NCBI RefSeq assembly: GCF_002259415.1
Contig: NZ_NPFY01000011.1
Span: 310,001-374,000, forward strand
Direction: 5' to 3'
Source: Rhodococcus sp. 14-2470-1b
GTDB lineage: Bacteria > Actinomycetota > Actinomycetes > Mycobacteriales > Mycobacteriaceae
Length of the DNA: 64,000 nucleotides
The first letter of the stretch is position 1, and every line of letters starts with the position of its first letter. The position numbers and the translations under genes were made by a program. A model generated the notes under the pieces. The model saw only the letters and a program-made list of their open reading frames with translations. It was not told the DNA's origin and did not search any database. Of the stretch, positions 16,990 through 25,833 are shown one piece after another.

Positions 16990-17160
16990 TTACTTGGATC
17001 GAGCGTTCTTCTCCGCCTTGGCGCGCTTGCCACGCGTGAGATCGAAGTTGAACAGATCAGGCTTCACGGACGCCAGGAACAGCATCGCGCACCCGAAAAC
17101 AACCAAGACGATCGTCAGAACGACCACGACGATTCCGATGAACGCGCCGATACTTTCCAT
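16990..17160 (-). CDS. 56-residue single-pass membrane protein
   Basis: A short reading frame from an ATG at 17160 with GGGAGG nine bases upstream, ending TAA at 16990. The product starts MESIGAFIGIVVVVLTIVLV, then continues as a hydrophobic helix to about residue 32. It ends in a very basic tail (TRGKRAKAEKNARSK). One helix with a positive cytoplasmic tail is typical of small regulatory or accessory membrane proteins. It follows the molybdenum hydroxylase genes on the same strand with a gap of about 100 nt. Function unknown; the ribosome site and composition make it credible. Confidence 0.7.
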   Translation of the reverse strand: MESIGAFIGIVVVVLTIVLVVFGCAMLFLASVKPDLFNFDLTRGKRAKAEKNARSK

Positions 17161-17262
17161 AACTGCCTACCTCCCGTGTCGCCCCTTACCGTACTGGGCA
17201 GCCGAAGTGCGGGTCGAATCCACCCCGAATCGGACATGTGCGGCCGACGCCCCGCGGCGCTC

Positions 17263-17721
17263 TCACGCTCCGCCACCCAGCTCGGCGGCCCGCGCGATGG
17301 CCCGTCGAATCCGGAAGTACGTGCCGCACCGGCACACGTTCTCGATGCGGTCGATGTCCTCGTCGGTCGGCTCGGGAGTACGACGGAGCAACGCGACAGC
17401 GGCCATGATCTGCCCCGGCTGGCAGTAGCCGCACTGGGCCACGTCCTCGTCCAGCCATGCCTGCTGAACCGGATGCAGGCGGTCGCCGTCGGCCAGACCC
17501 TCGATGGTCGTGACCTCGCGGCCCTCGGCCTCGGACAGCGGAGTGACACACGGCAGGATCTCTTCGCCGTCGAGGTGACTCGTGCAGGCGTGGCACACCC
17601 CGATGCCGCACCCGTACTTCGGCCCCCTGATGCCCAGCTTGTCCCGCAGCGCCCACAGCAACGCAAGATCGCCCGGGGCATCGACGGACACCGGTCGACC
17701 GTTCACCACGAAATCCGTCAT
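17263..17721 (-). CDS. (2Fe-2S) subunit of a molybdenum hydroxylase (IorA-like)
   Basis: 152 residues. It carries the two 2Fe-2S clusters that pass electrons from the molybdenum subunit. The plant-ferredoxin-type ligands are CGIGVCHACTSHL (about 38-50) plus a later Cys (PCVTP). The second cluster uses CGYCQPGQ near 96 and CRCGTY near 130. It pairs with the large subunit encoded upstream (62-nt gap). The two-subunit layout without a FAD subunit matches isoquinoline 1-oxidoreductase and membrane-linked aldehyde dehydrogenases that use cytochromes or other acceptors. The physiological substrate is unknown. Confidence 0.93.
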   Translation of the reverse strand: MTDFVVNGRPVSVDAPGDLALLWALRDKLGIRGPKYGCGIGVCHACTSHLDGEEILPCVTPLSEAEGREVTTIEGLADGDRLHPVQQAWLDEDVAQCGYCQPGQIMAAVALLRRTPEPTDEDIDRIENVCRCGTYFRIRRAIARAAELGGGA

Positions 17722-17783
17722 GAGCGAGAGTCCGTCATGAGTGAAAGTCCTTCATACGCGTGCACCTTCCGTGGCAGCGGTTG

Positions 17784-19904
17784 TCATCGGGGGAACGGTT
17801 CGAAGTCGACGGCGAAGCGTAGGGGAAACGACGTGATCTCCCTCCCCGTCGCCTTCTCGTAGGCATTCGCGACGGCCCCGACGGCGGGAGGCACGCCCAA
17901 TTCGCCAGCTCCGCCCGGCCCGCCCCCACTGTCGACGACGACCACCTCGACGTCGAGTGGCGAGTCTCGCTGCCTGGCGTAATGGAACTGCGAGAAACTG
18001 CCCTCCACCGGAAGCCCGGCATCGATGTGCAGGCCCGCGGACAGTGTCGTCGAGATGGCGTCGGTGAGGCCACCGAGCATCTGAGCCTTCAGCCCGAGCG
18101 GGTTGATCACCGTACCCACGTCGACAGCGATCACCGCGCGACGGACACGTGGCCGCTCCGGATCCACGGCATCGATCTCGACCACGACCGCCGCGCACGA
18201 CCGGTACTCGGCATGGAACCCGACTCCGCGGGCCACTCCTGCCGGTAGCGGGTCGCCCCACCCGCTCGAGGACGCGGCGGCGTCGAGCACCGCTCGGTGG
18301 CGTGGATCCTCGAGGTGTACGCGACGGAACTCGACGGGGTCGATGCCGAGTCGCGCCGCGACACGGTCGACGACGATTTCCGCGGCGCCTCGACTGGTGG
18401 CGGAGAACACCGACCGCCAACTGCCGGTGTTCATCGGCAGGTCCACTTCACGCAGGGACTCCTGCACACCGCCGAATCGGTAGGGGGTGACCACGGTTCG
18501 CGCGTACACCGACCGTCCCGATCCCCCGCTTCCGGCAGTCAACGCCTCACCGAACCCGTGCGAGAAGTCCGTTGCAACAGAAGCGATTCGATGATCGAAC
18601 GACGACACCGTCCGGCCGTCGGTGCGGACGGCGAACCTGTGGTGGGACGCGGCACGGGCCCGGCCGTGACGCATGTCGTCGACCCTCGTCCACATCAACC
18701 GAACCGGTCTACCCATGGCCTTCGAGATTCGAGCGGCCTCCAACGGCGCGTCGAAGAACAGTCTGCGACCGAACGATCCACCCCCGGCAACCACGTGCAC
18801 GGTCACACTCGGCACAGGCAGGCCGAGCGCGCGGGCGATGGTCTGCTTCGCGATGATCGGCGTCTGCATCGAGCCCCAGACCTCGGCGGAATCCGAACGC
18901 ACATCGGCTACCGCAGAATTGGTTTCCATCGGCGCGTGCGACACGAACGCGAAATCGAAACGGGCTTCGAGATCACCTGCCGTGTCGAACGGTTCGACGG
19001 CCCCGTGCAGCCGAGCTCGGATGGACTCGTCGTTCTCGTCGTCGACGGTGCCTGCCGTCCACGTGACCTGCGCCGCCGCAGCGGCGTCGATTGCCTGGCC
19101 GAAGGTCTCGGCCATGATCGCAACACCCGTCGGGATCACGGCGACGTCGACCACACCGGGAAGGCCTCGCAGGCCGGCTTCGTCGACCCCGTCCACGCGG
19201 GCACCGATCGTCGGGGGACGCTTGACGACCACCGGGAGTGCGCCCGGCACGTCGAGGTCGAGAGCGTACTCGTGTGTACCCGTCACCATGGCGCGTGCGT
19301 CGAGCCTGCCTGTCCCGGCGAGACTCTTCTGCTGCTTGGGCGGACCGGAGACGACACGCAGCAACGGGTCGGCGGCGGCCACGGCAACGGACCCGATCCC
19401 CATCGACCTACCGTCCCGAGCGGTGAGAACACCCTCGCGTAGCGAGATCGCGTCGGGAAGCACCGTCCACGTCACCGCGGCCGCCGCGATCAGACGTGCC
19501 CGCACACCTGCTGCCGCGTGACGCACCGGCCAGTACATCGAGCGGATCGAGTTGGAACTGCCGGTCATCTGGCCGAACAGCAGTTCGGGCCGCGCATCGG
19601 CAAGGGACGCGCGCACGGCCGAAACGGGAACGTCGAGCTCGTCGGCGACGAGCATCGCCAGCGACGTCGTCAGACCCTGCCCCACCTCGGCGCGAGGAAT
19701 GACGAGACCGACGGTGCCGTCTGCGCGTACGTCCAGAACGACCAGCAGATGCTCCGTCGGCTTGCCCGCCGCGATGAAGACGTCACCCAGATCCATGCTG
19801 TCACCGAGACCCGTCGCATCCTGGGCCGAGGCGGACGGTGACACCGCAACGGTGAGCGTCGGAGCGATGAGCAGAGTCGTCAGAAACGCTCGCCTACTCC
19901 ACAC
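17784..19904 (-). CDS. Molybdopterin-binding subunit of a periplasmic xanthine-dehydrogenase-family hydroxylase (IorB-like), Tat substrate
   Basis: About 706 residues from the GTG at 19904, which follows AAGGGGGAG; an ATG at 19928 would add eight residues. The N-terminus WSRRAFLTTLLIAPTLTVAV with SASAQ is a twin-arginine signal, so the folded cofactor-bearing enzyme is exported. Motifs of the IorB type include VIPRAEVGQGLTTSLAMLVADEL, GQMTGSSNSIRSMYWPVRHAAA and VVAGGGSFGRRLFFD; the C-terminal part has GGPGGAGELGVPPAVGAVANA with the conserved active-site Glu. It works with the downstream 2Fe-2S subunit. No molybdenum-cofactor or XdhC-like maturation gene is nearby. Confidence 0.92.
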   Translation of the reverse strand: MWSRRAFLTTLLIAPTLTVAVSPSASAQDATGLGDSMDLGDVFIAAGKPTEHLLVVLDVRADGTVGLVIPRAEVGQGLTTSLAMLVADELDVPVSAVRASLADARPELLFGQMTGSSNSIRSMYWPVRHAAAGVRARLIAAAAVTWTVLPDAISLREGVLTARDGRSMGIGSVAVAAADPLLRVVSGPPKQQKSLAGTGRLDARAMVTGTHEYALDLDVPGALPVVVKRPPTIGARVDGVDEAGLRGLPGVVDVAVIPTGVAIMAETFGQAIDAAAAAQVTWTAGTVDDENDESIRARLHGAVEPFDTAGDLEARFDFAFVSHAPMETNSAVADVRSDSAEVWGSMQTPIIAKQTIARALGLPVPSVTVHVVAGGGSFGRRLFFDAPLEAARISKAMGRPVRLMWTRVDDMRHGRARAASHHRFAVRTDGRTVSSFDHRIASVATDFSHGFGEALTAGSGGSGRSVYARTVVTPYRFGGVQESLREVDLPMNTGSWRSVFSATSRGAAEIVVDRVAARLGIDPVEFRRVHLEDPRHRAVLDAAASSSGWGDPLPAGVARGVGFHAEYRSCAAVVVEIDAVDPERPRVRRAVIAVDVGTVINPLGLKAQMLGGLTDAISTTLSAGLHIDAGLPVEGSFSQFHYARQRDSPLDVEVVVVDSGGGPGGAGELGVPPAVGAVANAYEKATGREITSFPLRFAVDFEPFPR

Positions 19905-19938
19905 CGACTCCCCCTTCTCGTCACGCATGCCTGAAGCG

Positions 19939-20535
19939 TCACGCCGAAACGCGTGTCGCCGCTTTGAGTTCCGCAGTCATGTCGCGGGAGCTGGGAAGCG
20001 AGGCCGGGTCGACCCACTGTGCGCTGTCCCACAGCCCTGAACGCTGGAAGGCCTTGGGGCAGTGCGCGAATATCTCGTCGACCTCGACGACCACACCGAG
20101 CTTGGGCCGCGCCTCCTCACCCTCGAGCAAGTCGAGGATCTCGGGAGCAACCGTCAGCGTCGCGCGGCCGTTGACCCGGAGTGTGTGCGATGCGCCCGGC
20201 ACCACGAACAACATTCCGACGTGCGGATTGGCGAGGACGTTGCGGAAGTTGTCGACTCGGCGGTTGCCCGGCCGATCCCCGATCACGAACGTCCGGTCGT
20301 CGAGATGCAGCAGAGCGCCGCGCGCATCTCCCCGCGGACTGACGTCGCAGTTGCCGTCGGCATCCGACGTCGCGAACAGAAGGAAGCGGGCGTCGTCGAG
20401 GAACGCTCGGACACCGGGGGTGACCACGTGGCCCACCTTCGTTCGCACGAGTTCCGAGGGCTCGCCGACGAGGGCCTCGAGATCCGGAACCGACGCGATG
20501 GTGGCTGCGAACGCAGCGTCTCGAAGTGCCGACAT
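19939..20535 (-). CDS. Pyridoxamine 5'-phosphate oxidase-family flavin protein
   Basis: 198 residues from the ATG at 20535 (MSALRDAAF); an ATG at 20571 and the frame to 20607 are alternatives, and none has a strong ribosome site. The split-barrel core shows FLLFATSDADGNCDVSPRGD, then FVIGDRPGNRRVDNFRNVLANPHVGMLF and a C-terminal HCPKAFQRSGLW. This pattern is that of the MSMEG_1061-type FMN or F420-binding proteins, thought to reduce small molecules. It lies ten bases past the start region of the molybdenum hydroxylase gene on the same strand, but no functional link is obvious. Confidence 0.82.
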   Translation of the reverse strand: MSALRDAAFAATIASVPDLEALVGEPSELVRTKVGHVVTPGVRAFLDDARFLLFATSDADGNCDVSPRGDARGALLHLDDRTFVIGDRPGNRRVDNFRNVLANPHVGMLFVVPGASHTLRVNGRATLTVAPEILDLLEGEEARPKLGVVVEVDEIFAHCPKAFQRSGLWDSAQWVDPASLPSSRDMTAELKAATRVSA

Positions 20536-20658
20536 GCAGTACAGGGTAGCGGGGGAATAGTTCGGCGCCATGGCCGTTACACTCGGCAGCAGTAGTTGAC
20601 TAAGCAACTAAATCCAGCCGGCGGGAATCCAGCCGACTGCATCGTCGAGGAGCCCACC

Positions 20659-21633
20659 ATGCCCGCTGTCACGGTCGACAACATCCTTGCTCTCCCCCGC
20701 ATCCCCCTCCCCGACGCCACGGCGGTGGCCCGGCCGGTCAAGACCGTCACCACAGCCCCCACAGGGTTCGAGGGTGAAGGGTTCCCGGTTCGTCGGGCGT
20801 TCGCGGGTATCGACCTTTCTTCGCTCGATCCGTTCATTCACATGGACCAGATGGGCGAGGTGAATTACGCGCCCGGTGAGCCGAAGGGAACTCCGTGGCA
20901 CCCGCACCGTGGTTTCGAGACGGTGACGTACATGATCGACGGGATCATGGAACACAAGGATTCCCACGGCGGCGGTGGAACCATCGGCGGCGGCGACACG
21001 CAGTGGATGACGGCCGGTGCGGGCATACTGCACATCGAAGCTCCGCCGGAGCACCTGGTGATGTCCGGTGGACTGTTCCACGGCGTGCAGTTGTGGGTGA
21101 ACCTTCCGCGGGCGAACAAACTGGCGACGCCGCGGTACCAGGACATCACGGGCAACAAAGTCGCACTACTGTCCAGCAGTGACGGCGGTGCGCTGGTCCG
21201 CGTGATCGCCGGCGAAGTGGCCGGGCATCAGGGACCGGGATCGACGTACACCCCGATCGCACTGACGCACATCACGGTGGCACCGGGGGCAGCACTGTCC
21301 CTGCCGTGGAACCCGGAGTTCAACGCGCTGGCCTACGTGTTGGCCGGTTCGGGCACCGTCGGCGGGGGCGGATCCGTCGGGAGTGCATCCATTGGGAGTG
21401 CATCGGCAGGCAGGCCGATCCGCATGGGCCAGACCGCGCTGTTCGGTAGGGGCGACGTCATCGATCTTGCCGCCGATTCGCGTGGAGAGTCGATGGAGAT
21501 CTTCGTGCTCGGCGGCAAGCCGATCCGGGAGCCCGTCGCAATGGCAGGCCCGTTCGTCATGAACACCAAGTCCGAGGTCGTGCAAGCCTTCGAGGACTAC
21601 CAGGCCGGGCGACTGGGCGCACCGACCGAGTAA
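20659..21633 (+). CDS. Pirin family protein
   Basis: 324 residues from the ATG at 20659, fixed by GAGGAG six bases upstream. It is a bicupin. The N-terminal metal site motif is HPHRGFETVTYMIDG, followed by GDTQWMTAGAGILHIEAPPE; these give the His/His/His/Glu set of pirins. Members act as quercetinases or redox-sensing iron proteins; the activity here is untested. A Gly/Ser repeat (GSVGSASIGSASAG, around 21366-21407) lies in a loop of the C-terminal cupin and comes from an imperfect 15-bp DNA repeat. A second, distinct pirin gene lies 1.6 kb downstream. Confidence 0.9.
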   Translation: MPAVTVDNILALPRIPLPDATAVARPVKTVTTAPTGFEGEGFPVRRAFAGIDLSSLDPFIHMDQMGEVNYAPGEPKGTPWHPHRGFETVTYMIDGIMEHKDSHGGGGTIGGGDTQWMTAGAGILHIEAPPEHLVMSGGLFHGVQLWVNLPRANKLATPRYQDITGNKVALLSSSDGGALVRVIAGEVAGHQGPGSTYTPIALTHITVAPGAALSLPWNPEFNALAYVLAGSGTVGGGGSVGSASIGSASAGRPIRMGQTALFGRGDVIDLAADSRGESMEIFVLGGKPIREPVAMAGPFVMNTKSEVVQAFEDYQAGRLGAPTE

Positions 21634-21639
21634 CGATCG

Positions 21640-23049
21640 TCAGGTGCGTGCGGGCGGCGCGAGTCGCCGTACCGCGCGCATCGGGATGTCCAGCCACGTG
21701 GGCCGGTTACGCGCTTCGTACACCGCTTCGTAGGCCGCTTTGTCCAACTCGTAGGCGCCCAGCAGCGCCTCGGTGGCACGCGGATCCTCGCCGGTCACCG
21801 AGGCGTATCCCTCGCAGAACGCGGCGGAATTCTGCTCCACCCACCGCGTCGCAACCGTCTCGTCCAACCCAGCACCGTCCGATCCAGCACCGTCCGGTCC
21901 AGCACCGTCCGGTCCAGCACCGTCCACGAGCAGATGGTGTGCCGCGTAGTCGAAGGACCGCAGCATCCCCGCGACGTCCCGTAGCGGACTGTCCGGCCGG
22001 CGCCGCTCCTCCAGTGACTTGGACGGTTCCCCCTCGAAGTCGATCAGCAGCCATGTCAGCGGTGTCCGCAGTACCTGACCGAGATGAAGGTCGCCGTGGA
22101 TGCGGTGCACCGTCGTCTCGCCCGAGCGAGCGCGAGCGATCAGTTCACGGGCCGCGGGCAGGCACTCGGCCAACTCCGGCACCACCAGCGCCGCCGCCTC
22201 GACCCGCTCGGTGATCTCCTGCACCAGCTCGGACGCCGGACGCCTCGACGTTCCCAGCTCCGTCGCCAGATCCGCGTGCACGCGCGCGACGGCCTTCCCC
22301 AGTTCGAACGACTCGACCGCGAACGCGTCGGTTGCACCCCCGGCGATCAGATCCGTGACGGACGCGAGGGCCGCCGTCCACCCCTCGGCCGAGTCGACGA
22401 CGAAATCCTGCGCCATCCCCAGCATCGAGAGATCGCCGACCTCCTCCGTCTGAATCCACCCACGCAGCGGCGCGACGTTGTCGCAGCCGGCTTCCGCCAG
22501 CGCTCGATGCAGCTCGATATCGGGGTTCACGCCCGGTGAAATGCGACGAAAAAGCTTGAGCAGCAGCTCTTCGCCGAGCACAACCGACGTATTGGACTGT
22601 TCTGCACCCAGCACTCGACCGACCAGCCCGGAATCCACCGAATCCTCGGCAAGCGTCTCGAAATCGATGCGCCCGAACGACGCCGACTCCGCGAGTGCGT
22701 CACCGTACAACGAGATGATCGCCGGATCCCTCATCCCGTCGTACACGACGACGTCGTAACCGGGAAGCGGAAGTTGCCATGCAGCCACCTCGTCGGGGGC
22801 GCTGCTGCGAAACCCCAACGGAACCTGATACCGCTGCACCTGTGGATTCTGCGCGAGTGGTGCGTCGAGTCCGATGTCCACCAGCAGATGCTCGGCCGTG
22901 ACGTCGGGACGGGCGCCGATGCGTACGCGTTCGACGATGTCGAGGGAAACCACCGGTGTGCCCTTCGCGGCGAACCAACGCTGCTGCGGAATCCAGGTGA
23001 GCAGTGCCGCCTCGAGGTCCACCGTGGTCACGCCCGTCGACTCGATCAT
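21640..23049 (-). CDS. mak: Maltokinase
   Basis: 469 residues. It phosphorylates maltose with ATP to give maltose 1-phosphate, the donor for GlgE in alpha-glucan synthesis. The N-terminal cap motif WIPQQRWFAAKG (near residue 19) is diagnostic of maltokinases. The kinase part has HRIHGDLHLGQVLRTP (catalytic Asp) and LLIDFEGEPSKSLEERRRPDSPLRDVAGMLRS (metal-binding Asp). A Asp-Gly-Ala-Gly repeat near residue 380 is an insertion made by a 15-bp tandem repeat. The usual partners treS and glgE/glgB are absent from the window. It converges on the upstream pirin gene with only six bases between them. Confidence 0.95.
   Translation of the reverse strand: MIESTGVTTVDLEAALLTWIPQQRWFAAKGTPVVSLDIVERVRIGARPDVTAEHLLVDIGLDAPLAQNPQVQRYQVPLGFRSSAPDEVAAWQLPLPGYDVVVYDGMRDPAIISLYGDALAESASFGRIDFETLAEDSVDSGLVGRVLGAEQSNTSVVLGEELLLKLFRRISPGVNPDIELHRALAEAGCDNVAPLRGWIQTEEVGDLSMLGMAQDFVVDSAEGWTAALASVTDLIAGGATDAFAVESFELGKAVARVHADLATELGTSRRPASELVQEITERVEAAALVVPELAECLPAARELIARARSGETTVHRIHGDLHLGQVLRTPLTWLLIDFEGEPSKSLEERRRPDSPLRDVAGMLRSFDYAAHHLLVDGAGPDGAGPDGAGSDGAGLDETVATRWVEQNSAAFCEGYASVTGEDPRATEALLGAYELDKAAYEAVYEARNRPTWLDIPMRAVRRLAPPART
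21869..21927. repeat. 15-bp tandem repeat inside mak
   Basis: Four units of CCAGCACCGTCCGGT with small changes encode repeated DGAGP/S/L blocks on the minus strand. The unit is a multiple of three, so the frame is kept. It is likely to vary in copy number by slippage. Confidence 0.85.
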
Positions 23050-23212
23050 GGAAAGTGTGCCGCCTTCGCTCGGTATGCCCGAAGTTCGATGTGTCCCGAA
23101 CCCTATCGGCCCTTACCCGGCGTCGCATTCGCTCACACATCAGCGCCTTTCGTCGCGCGAAAGTTATGCGAGTGCAGTTCCGAGGTTCGAGTGCGCTCCG
23201 TAGAGTGGTCTC

Positions 23213-23998
23213 ATGTCCGCTCCACGACGTAGTCCGCACCAACCTTCGATCCCGCACATCGACATCCATCGCGCCGGTGATCGCTTGAAAACCCGTGTGG
23301 CATGGCTGGACTCGAAACATTCGTTCTCCTTCGGCCAGCACTACGACCCGGACAACACCCACCACGGCCTCCTGCTCGTCAACAACGACGACATCGTTTC
23401 TCCCGGGCAAGGATTCGACAGCCACCCACACAAGGACATGGAGATCGTGACCTGGGTGACAAAAGGGTCACTGGTTCACCAGGATTCGATCGGGCACTCC
23501 GGCGTCATCTATCCCGGTCTCGCACAACGAATGAGTGCAGGCCGCGGCATCATGCACTCCGAGAAGAACGATTCCTGGCGGATCAGCGGTGAGACGCACC
23601 AGGAACCGGTCAGATTCGTCCAGATGTGGGTTGTTCCGGACACCCCCGGTCTCGATCCCGGTTACGAGCAGCTCGAAGTGGACGACGAACTGTTACGCGG
23701 CGGGTTGGTACCCGTGGCATCCGGAATGAAGAAGCACGACGGCCACGCCGCGATCAGAATCAATCAGAAGGCAGCAGCGCTGCACGTCGCACGCCTGCAG
23801 CCCGAGCGGCCCATCACGCTTCCCGAAGCCCCGTTCCTCCACGTCTTCGTCGCACAGGGCACCGTGCAGGTCGAGGGAGTCGGGGAACTGTACGAAGGTG
23901 ACGCAGTGCGCATGAGCGATTCCGGTGGGCAGCGCATCCAATCGTACGAACACGCGGAAGTCCTGGTCTGGGAAATGCATTCTCGCCTCGGCTTCTGA
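23213..23998 (+). CDS. Pirin family protein (YhaK-type)
   Basis: 261 residues. It is a bicupin with the metal-site motif SHPHKDMEIVTWV (two His), then HSGVIYPGLAQRMSAGRGIMHSEKN, which supplies the remaining His and Glu ligands. FSFGQHYDPDNTHHGLLLVNNDD near the N-terminus is typical of the YhaK/quercetin 2,3-dioxygenase-like pirins. It is only distantly like the other pirin in this window, so the two are not a recent duplication. It is divergent from mak and its start overlaps no other gene. Substrate unknown. Confidence 0.9.
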   Translation: MSAPRRSPHQPSIPHIDIHRAGDRLKTRVAWLDSKHSFSFGQHYDPDNTHHGLLLVNNDDIVSPGQGFDSHPHKDMEIVTWVTKGSLVHQDSIGHSGVIYPGLAQRMSAGRGIMHSEKNDSWRISGETHQEPVRFVQMWVVPDTPGLDPGYEQLEVDDELLRGGLVPVASGMKKHDGHAAIRINQKAAALHVARLQPERPITLPEAPFLHVFVAQGTVQVEGVGELYEGDAVRMSDSGGQRIQSYEHAEVLVWEMHSRLGF

Positions 23999-24060
23999 CA
24001 CGCTGCCCCGACCGACAAGCACGCAACGCCAAGCACGCAACGACAACGGGGGGACCCCAC

Positions 24061-24657
24061 ATGACCTATCCGCCACCTGGACACCAGCCACCCGGCGATC
24101 AGCCACCCGGTGACTACCCGCCACCGCCCGGCAATTACCCACCACCGGCGAGCGGATATCCACCACCGCCCGGCAACTACCCGTCAGGTGAAAATCAGCC
24201 CGGCGGCTACCAGTCGGGTGGCTACCAGGGGGGTAGCTACCAGGCAGGCGGCTACCAGGCAGGTGGCTACCAGCAGCCCGGGCAGTACCCGCCGTCGGCA
24301 CCGAAGAACACCCTGGGCACGGTGGCGCTCGTCGCGGCGATCGTCGGTGTGCTGACGTTCTGGTCGGTCGTCGGCGGAATCGTCCTCGGCCTGCTCGCGG
24401 TGGCGTTGGGATTCGTGGCGAGATCGCGGGTGAAGAAGGGTGACGCGACCAACGGGACGGTGTCGCTGGTCGCCATCATTCTGGGCTTCGTCGCCGCAGC
24501 GCTGTCCGTGGCGCTGATCGCCTTCGGTGTCAGCTGGTTCAACAACGTCGGTGGGCAGGACTTCATCGACTGCATGAACGACGCGGGCAACAGCCAGTCC
24601 GCACAGGACCAGTGCAGCGACAGGTTCCAGCAGAACATCGAGGACCGCTACCGCTAG
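24061..24657 (+). CDS. Proline-rich DUF4190 membrane protein
   Basis: 198 residues. The first 80 are a low-complexity Pro/Gly/Tyr/Gln tail with PPPPGNYPPP and GGYQ repeats. A DUF4190-type pair of membrane helices follows (LGTVALVAAIVGVLTFWSVVGG; TVSLVAIILGFVAAALSVAL), separated by ARSRVKKGDATNG. A short extracytoplasmic C-terminus with two Cys (IDCMNDAGNS, QDQCSDRF) ends the protein. Such proteins are common at the actinobacterial envelope, but none has a firm role that I can assign. It is followed directly by a strong terminator shared with the convergent GGDEF gene. Confidence 0.85.
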   Translation: MTYPPPGHQPPGDQPPGDYPPPPGNYPPPASGYPPPPGNYPSGENQPGGYQSGGYQGGSYQAGGYQAGGYQQPGQYPPSAPKNTLGTVALVAAIVGVLTFWSVVGGIVLGLLAVALGFVARSRVKKGDATNGTVSLVAIILGFVAAALSVALIAFGVSWFNNVGGQDFIDCMNDAGNSQSAQDQCSDRFQQNIEDRYR

Positions 24658-24676
24658 CGAGTCTCTCCGTACGTCG

Positions 24677-24694
24677 GCACCCCTGCCGGGGTGC
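24677..24694. terminator. Bidirectional hairpin terminator
   Basis: GCACCCC-TGCC-GGGGTGC is a perfect 7-bp stem with a 4-nt loop. The outer CTCCG/CGGAG and ACGT/ACGT arms can extend it. It fills the 37-nt gap between two convergent genes. Confidence 0.8.
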
Positions 24695-25759
24695 TCACGT
24701 GCGGAGGGAGCCGACTTCCACGACCTGGTTTCCGCCCCGGTGCTTCGCCTCGTACATGGCGACGTCAGCGCGGCGCATCAGGCCCGTGACCGTGCGAATC
24801 GGCTCGGATTCGGTGGGCTGAACATGCGCCAGGCCGACGCTGACCGTCAGGGGACATGCATCCTGCGGTGAATGCAGTCGATTGCGCAACCACTCGGCGA
24901 TGGATCTGGCCTGATCCAGACCCACCTTGGCGACGACCGCGAATTCCTCGCCGCCGGTGCGTGCGACCAGCAGGTCGTCGACTCGCAACCGCCGAGCGAT
25001 GAGCTGCAACGCCACGTCGCCGGCCTGGTGGCCGAATCGGTCGTTGATCGACTTGAACCGGTCGACGTCGAGGACCATCACGGACACGTCGGGGGCATCG
25101 TCGAGGAACTGCGCGACCTTCTCGTCGAGCCCGCGCCGATTGTGCAGACCGGTGAGTGGGTCGGTTCTGGCGCCGTCGGCGTCGAGCCGGAGGCTCAGCA
25201 GCACCGACTGCAGAAAGACCGGCGCGGCGAACATCACCGGCAGCAGCACCACCAGCTGAGATACGGCCAGACCGTGATCGAAGTGCGGGGTCGTCATGAT
25301 CAGCACGAACATCAGCGCGACGGTGAACGCCGACCAACCCAGGTGCATCAACAGTACCCGCGGGCTGTGATAGATCTGCACGTAGACACCGGTGGCGGCC
25401 AGCAAAGCACAGCCGGGGAACGACATCTGAATCGAACCGTAGGACAGCAACGCGACCGTGGTGCCGATGTCGGCGTAGACCACGAACATCAGCGACCGGC
25501 GCTCGGGCGGCCACGGCCCGCGGATCCAGAGAAGCCCTGCCGCGAACGACGAGACTGTTCCGCCGATGATCACAGCGTTCGCCACGGTCGAGGTGGGAGG
25601 AACCGCAGTGAGGTACGTCGTGATCGCGGCGAGTCCGAAGCAGAAACAGCTCAACCCGACGCCTACCCGGTACGCCGTGAGCGCACCGTGCCCGTCGAAG
25701 TAGTGCACCATCCAGCCGTAGCTGTAGGACTGATGCCACCATCTGCGCAGAAACGTCAC
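24695..25759 (-). CDS. Membrane-bound diguanylate cyclase (GGDEF)
   Basis: 354 residues from a GTG with AAAGGAG eight bases upstream. Six to seven hydrophobic segments (about residues 30-185) anchor the protein. The GGDEF domain follows: RTDPLTGLHNRRGL, VMVLDVDRFKSINDRFGH, then the active-site GGEEF in ARTGGEEFAVV, and a final ADVAMYEAKHRGGNQV. All residues for making c-di-GMP from two GTP are present. The I-site RxxD is not evident before GGEEF, as DDLLVARTGGEEF has no suitable Arg/Asp spacing. A degenerate EAL protein is encoded 16 kb away in this window. Confidence 0.93.
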   Translation of the reverse strand: MTFLRRWWHQSYSYGWMVHYFDGHGALTAYRVGVGLSCFCFGLAAITTYLTAVPPTSTVANAVIIGGTVSSFAAGLLWIRGPWPPERRSLMFVVYADIGTTVALLSYGSIQMSFPGCALLAATGVYVQIYHSPRVLLMHLGWSAFTVALMFVLIMTTPHFDHGLAVSQLVVLLPVMFAAPVFLQSVLLSLRLDADGARTDPLTGLHNRRGLDEKVAQFLDDAPDVSVMVLDVDRFKSINDRFGHQAGDVALQLIARRLRVDDLLVARTGGEEFAVVAKVGLDQARSIAEWLRNRLHSPQDACPLTVSVGLAHVQPTESEPIRTVTGLMRRADVAMYEAKHRGGNQVVEVGSLRT

Positions 25760-25833
25760 CCGTACGTCTCCTTTGCGCCCGACTATGGAACCAACCCTGC
25801 GGTCCGGTTGTGAGAAATGCTAACCGCTCTGGC

